Part shown: positions 57,078 through 64,000 of the stretch, in pieces
Numbering within the stretch: position 1 is the stretch's first letter
How the letters are laid out: each line of letters opens with the position of its first letter
Translations under genes and position numbers: made by a program
Notes under the pieces: model-generated
What the model was told of the DNA's origin: nothing
Databases searched by the model: none
The model's input: the letters and a program-made list of their open reading frames with translations, nothing else
Assembly (NCBI GenBank): GCA_013180625.2
Contig: SNVD02013667.1
Location: 434,001 to 498,000 of the forward strand
DNA: 64,000 nt
Reading direction: 5' to 3'
Origin: Boswellia sacra
Lineage: Eukaryota > Streptophyta > Magnoliopsida > Sapindales > Burseraceae

Positions 57078-59678
57078 TGTAATATCCTAAATTTTGTAGT
57101 GTACATTATATAATGTGTTATGGTTACATATGTATTAAAATATATATATTGTATTTAAATTGTAATGTAATAAATGAAAGAATGAGGGGCTTAATTAAAA
57201 GAGTAATGGGTTTAATAGTTATAAAAGAGGAGAGAAGGACTAATGAGAAATTTGCCTTAATATTTATCTATAAAAATGGGAAGAATTCTAGAATTTCTTC
57301 CCTCTTGCTCTTAAGTGAATGGTTTCAGCTCTTCACACTCTCTCTAAGTTTTCAACACAAAAATTCATCAAGACCACAAAGAAGGGAAGGAGAAGGAAGA
57401 AAGAAAAGGGTAAGAACTTATCTTTTTCCTTTAGAATTCTTGTGCTATTGTGTATGTATTTGCAAGAATTCTTTTGGGTTGTGATGTGAGTATATGAATT
57501 GTTGTTTGTGCTGCTGGAAAATTGTATGGAGATGTGAATTTGAATGAGTTTTGAATGCATCTAAGTAAGGAGATGAAGATATAAGCTAGAATTGAGAGTT
57601 TAGTTCAAATCCTGAAAATTTTGTTACACTGAACAGTGCATGTTCCGAAAATTACCAAAAATCAGGGGGACATTTTCTTGTTCTGAAATTTTTATGGATG
57701 AAAATAGACATGTCCAGGAGTGTATAGAAATTGGAATCACTTAAAAATTTGTAGTGTGTAAATTGTAATGAATTTTGAAATTCTGGTTCGAAAATTGTGA
57801 ATTCCCCTGTTTTAAAACAGGGCAGGGAGAGTGAACTCGATTTGAGGGGGCAAATCTTTGTAAAAGTGCCTGAATTTTTGTATGCAAGTTCTTATATGTG
57901 TCAGATATAAGACTGTAAATTTTTAATGAGATTGAAGCTCTGTATAAAGTTCTATGAATTTTTAAATTTGGCTTGATAAAACTGGAATTTTTCAGTTTCC
58001 AAAACAGGGCAGTTAGAATTAATTAGGTTTAAATGACTTAAAGCTCTTGAAAAGCCCTGATTTTTGGTATGGAGGTATATAAATATGTTATATACCAGCA
58101 TGTAAATTTTTGTAGCCATTTGAGTAGGATTGTAATTCCTACAAATTTTTAAGTTGATAGTGCTCAGTGAAGTGAATGCAGTGGCAGAATTGTTGAGGTA
58201 ATAAATTTGATTATTTTGAGTGGCCAAATGACCCCAAATTGGCTCTAAAAATTTTAAGGAGACATGAGGTATGTGTGTAAAAGATGTCTACCTACTTGTG
58301 TGAATTTTTGGAAGTAGATAATTGTTGTTGTGAATTGTTTGTCAAAGTAAGTATGGAAATAGAGCCAAAAAGGGGGAAATATTTTACAAGTGTATGGTGA
58401 CCTAAAAAGAGATTTTGTTTTATTTTTAGGTCAATCACAAGCATCGAAAAGCAGCTATACAAGGTAAGTAAGCTAACTATTCTGAGGCCACAATAAATTT
58501 TGTGTACTGTATGTATGTAATTTTGTGGATTGTAACACTATTAATTGTAAGCACCTTGATGCTTGAATGTGAGATATTGTGACTGTTTTAGAAGCCTGAT
58601 ATCGAGCTTCTTTAATGTGACTGATTGTGAATGAGAAAAAGTGATTGGCATCCCAAGACCTAGGAAGTTTAGCTCTCATGGCTTGAGGGGAGATCTGGAC
58701 CATGTGCTTCTCTAGACGAGATTCGGTAGCATGGGCCCGGTATCACCCGGATTGTAAGACTAGCCTCGAGCTATTTCAAGTGTAGGCATCTAAATGTATT
58801 TGTACTGTTTTGTACTATTTCATGGCTTGAGGGGAGGTCTAGACCATGTGTTTCTCTAGTTGAGATTTGGTAGCATGGGCCCGGTATCACCTGGATTGTC
58901 AGACTAGCCTTCAACATTCCATACTCCCATGACTTGAGGGGAGGTCTGGACCATATGCTTCTCTAGACGAGATTCGGTAGTATAGGCCCGGTATCACCCG
59001 GATTGTTAGACTAGCCTTGAGCTATTGTATGGGAACTAACTGTGAAATGAAAAGTCCTACCTTGATTAGAGAGCCTTTCCCTAGGTGACTGTAACTGATA
59101 CTGTGGAAGCTTCCTCATTCTGTGATTGTGATTGTACATGAAAAAGCGATGAGTAGAGAAATGTGAACTCACTTATGTGAGATTGAATCGACCTACAAAG
59201 GTCTAGAAAGAAAATTGGCGAAGGAGTGCAAATGTAACCAAAGTGAGTTCGGAGCATTTCTTCTTTAACAAGTTAGCTAATGCCTGTGTAGATAGAAGTG
59301 GATAATTTCATACTGTAGATTGAATTCCAATGTTATTGTTTATTGTCGTATATTCACTTAGCTTACTTACTGAGTTTTACTCACTGAAGTTGTTGTGTGC
59401 CTCAGGTGAGCAGTAGAGTGAGTTTTTGGATGGAGGACTTTTGGCATATCGATAGAGTTCCCTTGGCAACCAAAGACCGCTGCTCTATATTAGCATAACC
59501 ATACTGTAGAAACTCTTTTGATTTTTTGAATGTATCTATATAGAGTGAAATGGTGTGGTTGTGATTAGAAGCTCTGTTTTGTGTAATAATAACATTAATT
59601 TTTGAAAGAAATAACAGAGTTCATATTTAAATGACCGTAAAAATGCTATATTTTGTTTGTCTAGTATGGGTTATGACA
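57078..59678 (+). repeat. 5' LTR of Tekay-like element
   Basis: 2601 bp, TGTAATATCC...GGTTATGACA. A TATAAAAG box at 57220-57227 is a possible promoter. Frames inside it are not genes. Confidence 0.85.
58675..59020 (+). repeat. Three tandem ~120-bp subrepeats in the Tekay-like LTR
   Basis: Copies start near 58676, 58820 and 58928 (CATGGCTTGAGGGGAG...GGCCCGGTATCACCCGGATTG...GACTAGCCT), differing by scattered substitutions and spacer length. Confidence 0.8.
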
Positions 59679-59682
59679 GTAG

Positions 59683-59696
59683 TGGTATCAGAGCAT
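59683..59696 (+). other. Primer binding site, initiator tRNA-Met type
   Basis: TGGTATCAGAGCAT four bases after the LTR end. Confidence 0.85.
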
Positions 59697-59912
59697 AGGT
59701 TTAAGGTTCTGTAGATATTTTGTTGCAAGCGGTCAAGGGAACAAAGTCCATGCCAAATCCTCCATAGTAAGTAAGATTGATAATTGTTTGATTTCTATAT
59801 TGAAATCTCTGAAATGGTTGTATATGATGAGGAGTGCTAATTATTATTATTAGTAGAATTATCGTTATTTATATGGTGCCTCATTTTGTTCTAATGATCA
59901 GAATTGATAGTC

Positions 59913-60803
59913 ATGTCTCGACCGGGACGACCCAGGAGGGCCGATAACCCCACCGTGGAGAAAATGAGAAGAGGTAGCACCACATCTAGAGTGAGACGAA
60001 CCTCGGAGCTGGACAAACCTGCTTTAGTCAGAAATAGAAGATCGAAGAGGCAAGTTGGGACTAGTAGCAGCTAACGGGCTCAGGACACTACAGTCCAGGA
60101 GTTAGTACAGATTTTGACTGATGTGAGACGGGAGGCTGCACAACCTAGTTCCACCACCATTTCTGAAAATATACAAGTTGTGGAACAGTTTAGAAGACTC
60201 AACCCTCCATCCTTTACAGGCTCAACAAACCCATTAGCTGCAGAAGAATGGATTCGTAAAATGGAGAGAATATTCGAGCTTATGGGGTGTACTGATACAC
60301 AACGGCTCACATGTGCTACTTCTATGCTAGATGATAGTGCAAGTTCTTGGTGGGAAATGACCAAGAGAGCTCACACTGGAGAAGATGGAGTGCTTACTTG
60401 GGCTCAGTTTAAAGAGTTGTTTTATGACAAGTACTTCCCTCAGTCATTGAAGAATGAGAAGATTGCTGAATTTTTACAGTTAACTCAGGGGTCTATGTCC
60501 CTCACAGAATATGAAAGGAAGTTCGAGGCTCTCTCCAGATTTGCTCCACACCTCATCAATACAGAAGAGGAGAAAGCCAAGCTCTTTGAGAGAGGCCTGA
60601 AACCAGAAATTCGAAGGCACGTGGCAGCTTTTGAATTGAAAAGCTACAGTGCAGTGCTGAGGAAGGCTCAGATATTGGACAGAGATGAAGAAATGACTTA
60701 AGCTGGCAAGTCTAAAGAAGAGGGTTCTGGTTCTCAACCAAGGAAGCCATGGAGGAATAATAGCAAACGGTTCGAGAAAGGCAAAGGAAAGAAGACGCAG
60801 AAT
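59913..60803 (+). pseudogene. Tekay-like gag
   Basis: ATG at 59913 (MSRPGRPRRADNPTVEK...). In-frame TAA at 60072-60074 and again at 60699-60701; the frame otherwise continues unbroken into the zinc-knuckle and protease frame at 60804. The Retrotrans_gag core (FTGSTNPLAAEEWIRKMERI...SWWEM...FYDKYFPQSLKNEK) lies in between. The second stop ([16 protein letters not shown]) is one C-to-T step from CAA. Confidence 0.88.
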
Positions 60804-62771
60804 ATGGGTAGGAAAGAATTTCCTGTATGTGACACATGCCACAGAACACATAAAGGAATGTGTCATTTCAAGACTGGAGCGTGCTTCCGGTGTGGAAAAA
60901 CTGGACACTTTATTGCATCATGTCCTGAAGCCAGTCAAGCTCCTATTACTCCTGGTAGAGTTCAGAATGCATCGGGTAGAGAACCACGAGCTCAAGGAAG
61001 AGTCTATGCCCTTACCACCACTGAAGCACGGGAGGCTCCATCGGTTGTTTCTGGTATTATCTCTGTTCTTGGTCATAATGCTCATGTATTGTTTGATTCG
61101 AGTGCCACTCATTCCTTTATGTCTCGTACTTTTGCTCATAAAGTGGAGGTAAAGCCTTCAATTATGGAGGTTGAGATGTGTGTCTCTACTCCTTCGGGGA
61201 TGGCATTGTGTGCTAAAGAAGAGTTGAAATCCTGCCCGATTAAAATAGATAGCCAAGAGTTAGAGGACAATCTAATCATCTTGGAGATGCGTGATTTTGA
61301 TGTGATTCTGGGTATGGATTGGCTGTCTAAATATCATGCAGATGTCAAGTGTTTTGAGAAGAAAGTGGTATTCCATACTCCACTGGGATTGGAGTGCAGC
61401 TTTGTCGGGGTGGATATAGTTTCATTGCCACAGATTGTTTCAGCTTTGAAAGCCCAAAAGTTCCTTCGGAAGGGATGTATGGGTTTCTTGGCTTGTGTTA
61501 TGGAGACACCGAAGGACGAAAAGAGTATTCAGAACATTCCAGTGGTAAATGAATTTACAGATGTGTTCCCAGAAGAATTACCCGGACTCCCTCCCGATCG
61601 AGAAATTGAGTTCACTATCGATCTTTTACCGGGAACCACTCCTATATCCAAAGTTCCATATCGGATGTCACCAACGAAACTTAAAGAATTGAAGGAGCAG
61701 TTACAGGAGTTACTGGATAAGGGTTTCATCCGTCCCAGTGTCTCTCCTTGGGGAGCACCAGTTCTATTTGTGAAGAAAAAGGATGGGACAATGAGATTGT
61801 GCATTGATTATCGTGAGTTGAATCGGGTGACTATAAAGAACAAGTATCCACTTCCAAGGATTGATGATCTACTCGAACAGTTGCATGGGGCAAGTGTGTT
61901 TTCTAAGATTGATCTTCGATCCGGATATCATCAGTTAAAGATCAGAAAGGAAGACATTTCCAAGACTGCCTTTCGAATGAGGTATGGGTACTATGAATTC
62001 TTGGTGATGCCTTTCGGACTTATGAATGCTTCAACTACTTTTATGGATCTTATGAACCGTGTTTTTAAGGAATTCTTGGATAAATTCGTCATTGTGTTCA
62101 TTGATGATATTTTGGTGTATTCTAAGAATTTTGAAGAACACGAAGAGCATTTGAGAAGGGTATTACAGTTATTGGGAGAGAAGAAACTGTATGCCAAATT
62201 CAAGAAATGCGAGTTTTGGCTCAACCAGATTTCCTTCTTGGGTCACATTGTTTCAGGTGATGGGATCTCAGTAGACCCAAATAAAGTGGAAGCTATTGTG
62301 AAGTGGCCGAGACCGACTAATGTAACTGAAGTGCGTAGCTTTCTAGGATTGGTTGGATACTATAGGAGATTTGTTGAAGGCTTTTCCAAGATAGCCTCGC
62401 CCTTAACACAGTTGACTAGGAAGAATGTAGCTTTTGTATGGTCAGAAGACTGTGAGAAAAGTTTTCAGGAACTCAAGAACCGATTGGTGACAGCTCCAGT
62501 ACTGACTATCCCTTCTGGTTTAGAAGGATTTGTGATATACAGTAATGCTTCTAAGAACGGGTTGGGGTGTGTTTTGATGCAAAATGGCAAGGTTATAGCC
62601 TATGCATCTCGACAATTGAAGGACTATGAGAAGAATTACCCTACCCATGATCTAGAACTGGCAGCAGTGGTGTTTGCATTAAAGATTTGGAGGCATTACT
62701 TATACGAGCAAGATGTGAGATTTATACCGACCATAAGAGCCTTAAATATTTCTTCACTCAGAAGGAATTAA
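60804..62771 (+). pseudogene. Tekay-like protease, RT and RNase H (5' part)
   Basis: Open for 655 codons. Zinc knuckle C27-x2-C30-x4-H35-x4-C40. The protease motif reads [10 protein letters not shown] where the family has DSGATHSF, so the active-site Gly is lost. [25 protein letters not shown] and an intact FIDD catalytic motif (62097-62108); NASTTF stands where NAPATF is usual. RNase H begins [12 protein letters not shown], with Asn at the first catalytic Asp. A one-base shift near 62705 then ends the frame; the true continuation is [14 protein letters not shown] in the next phase. Confidence 0.9.
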
Positions 62772-63151
62772 ATATGAGGCAAAGGCGATGGCTTGAATTG
62801 GTCAAGGATTATGATTGTGTCATTAATTATCATCCTAGAAAAGCGAATGTGGTGGCGGATGCCTTGAGTAGAAAGTCTTCTGGACATATGGCTGCTTTAG
62901 TTACCACACAACGGTCAATAATGCAAGATCTGAAGAAACTTACTATTGAGATTGTTCAGCTGAATAAATGCTTACATTTGGCGTCATTGGTCGTGCAACC
63001 CACCATTATTGAGAAGATCAAGAAGAGTCAATGTGAAGATGCCTTTTTGAAGAAGGTGAGGGAAGAAGTTCATTGGGGAAGAGGCCAGGTTTTGTTATCT
63101 CTTCCGACGGGGTATTATACTTCGAAGGAAGATTATGTGTGCCAAATGTGA
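62705..63151 (+). pseudogene. Tekay-like RNase H (3' part) and linker
   Basis: Continues RNase H from the frameshift ([25 protein letters not shown]) and enters the pre-integrase linker. A second frameshift lies near 63075-63085 (VHWGRGQ here, [13 protein letters not shown] in the next phase). Confidence 0.85.
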
Positions 63152-64000
63152 TAGAGTTGAAACGAGAAATATTGAATGAAGCACATAGTTCTCCTTATTC
63201 GGTGCATCCTGGTTGTACAAAGATGTATAGGGATCTCCGAAATAACTACTGGTGGGTTGGTATGAAGAAGGAAATAGCTCAATTTGTTGAACAATGCTTA
63301 GTTTGTCAACAAGTTAAAGCTGAACATCAAAGGCCATCGGGATTACTAAATCCACTATCAATACCAGAATGGAAATGGGAACACATCACTATGGATTTTG
63401 TTGTGGGTCTACCAAGGACTAGGAATGGATATGATGCAATTTGGGTGATTGTGGACCGGTTAACAAAATCAGCACATTTTCTTCCTGTGCGCACTACCTT
63501 CACTATAGACAGATGTGCTCAGCTCTATGTAGATGAGATTGTTAGACTACATGGAGTACCGGTATCTATTGTTTCAGATCGGGACCCAAGATTCACCTCC
63601 CAATTCTGGAAAAGTTTACATAAGGCTTTGGGCACTAAATTAAAGTTCAGCACGGCTTTTCATCCTCAAACAGATGGTTAGTCGGAAAGGACCATCCAGA
63701 TTTTGGAAGATATGCTTAGAACTTGTATGTTGGACTTCAACGATAGCTGGGACAAGCACTTGACTTTGGTTGAATTTGCATACAACAACAGCTATCAATC
63801 CACAATAAGAATGGCCCCTTATGAAGCCTTGTATGGGAGGAAGTGTAGATCACCCATCCATTGGGATGAGGTTGGCGAAAGAAAGATACTTGGGCCCCAA
63901 ATTGTACAACAAACATGTGATATCATTCGAAAAGTGAAGGACAGAATGAATACAGCACAAAGCAGACAGAAGAGTTATGCTGATCAGCGAAGGAAGAAGT
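63073..64000 (+). pseudogene. Tekay-like integrase, incomplete at window end
   Basis: Integrase with the zinc region (HPGCTKMYRDLRNNYWW...CLVCQQVK), first Asp (ITMDFVVGLP) and second Asp (IVSDRDPRFTS). A TAG at 63679-63681 stands just after HPQTDG, where CAG is expected. Beyond it the same phase stays open (SERTIQILEDMLRTCML..., with the catalytic Glu) to the window end. Confidence 0.88.

Larger units (their letters stand above)
57078..64000 (+). mobile_element. Tekay/Del-like chromovirus (Ty3/gypsy), runs off window end
   Basis: 5' LTR 57078-59678, PBS 59683-59696, then gag-pol in one phase from 59913 with several breaks; the window ends within integrase, before any chromodomain or 3' LTR. 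The LTR start TGTAATATCC and the polyprotein wording ([24 protein letters not shown]) fit the Tekay (Del) clade. Confidence 0.9.

Noticed and set aside
57090..57104. TTTTGTAGTG as the missing CACTA end
   Set aside because: It is internal to the Tekay-like LTR, which starts at 57078, and lacks the GTTGTAGTG core expected from the 51804 terminus.
57113..57484. 123-codon frame with Cys-rich end
   Set aside because: Lies within the 5' LTR of the Tekay-like element and overlaps its probable promoter and leader; no conserved domain.

Overview
The window reads as flowering-plant nuclear DNA, most likely a eudicot. It is AT-rich and dense in plant LTR retrotransposons (Athila-like, Tekay-like, copia-like and a gag-only family), with a CACTA transposon and a tRNA-derived SINE. 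The species cannot be told from the sequence alone.

Positions 1-25871 are a head-to-tail array of a ~4.1 kb unit: six full units and a truncated seventh. Each full unit carries, on the minus strand, an intact 59-codon gene for a small secreted cysteine-rich peptide. It has a signal peptide and then three adjacent Cys-Cys pairs (CC-x5-CC-x4-CC). A TATA box lies about 100 bp upstream and a 130-bp inverted-repeat element sits just beyond it. The frame is exactly 59 codons in all six copies, and the few amino-acid differences avoid the cysteines. The seventh copy keeps the signal peptide but lost the whole cysteine domain in a deletion patched with a short filler. The units also hold conserved plus-strand frames that look like exons of a second, decayed gene. 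I do not recognise the peptide family; the array is the best candidate here for an undescribed gene system.

Positions 25872-51124 are a retroelement nest inside the array. A copia-like LTR fragment is split by an 11.2 kb Athila-like element on the minus strand (25948-37179; TSD GTTAT; two 1529-bp LTRs). Its gag-pol is dead: a large in-frame deletion removed the RT catalytic motif, and nonsense and frameshift changes add to this. Between integrase and the 3' LTR, where Athila elements usually carry an env-like frame, it holds an intact intronless LOG-type cytokinin-activating enzyme gene. Beside that is a broken gene for a basic, Cys-cluster protein resembling the nucleic-acid-binding proteins of some plant RNA viruses. 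From 37.55 to 51.1 kb lie rearranged copies of a non-autonomous gag-protease LTR element, in tandem LTR-int-LTR-int-LTR form and in both orientations.

Positions 51125-51803 are a diverged piece of another array unit, cut by a CACTA element that starts at 51804 and carries a decayed Transposase_24-type gene (53.0-55.2 kb). A SINE lies at 55.6-55.8 kb, followed by AT-rich sequence with nothing recognisable. From 57078 to the window end is a Tekay/Del-like chromovirus on the plus strand: a complete 5' LTR and gag-pol with three nonsense and two frameshift mutations, running off the end within integrase. Several inactivating changes in three different elements are C-to-T (or G-to-A) type, consistent with decay of methylated DNA.
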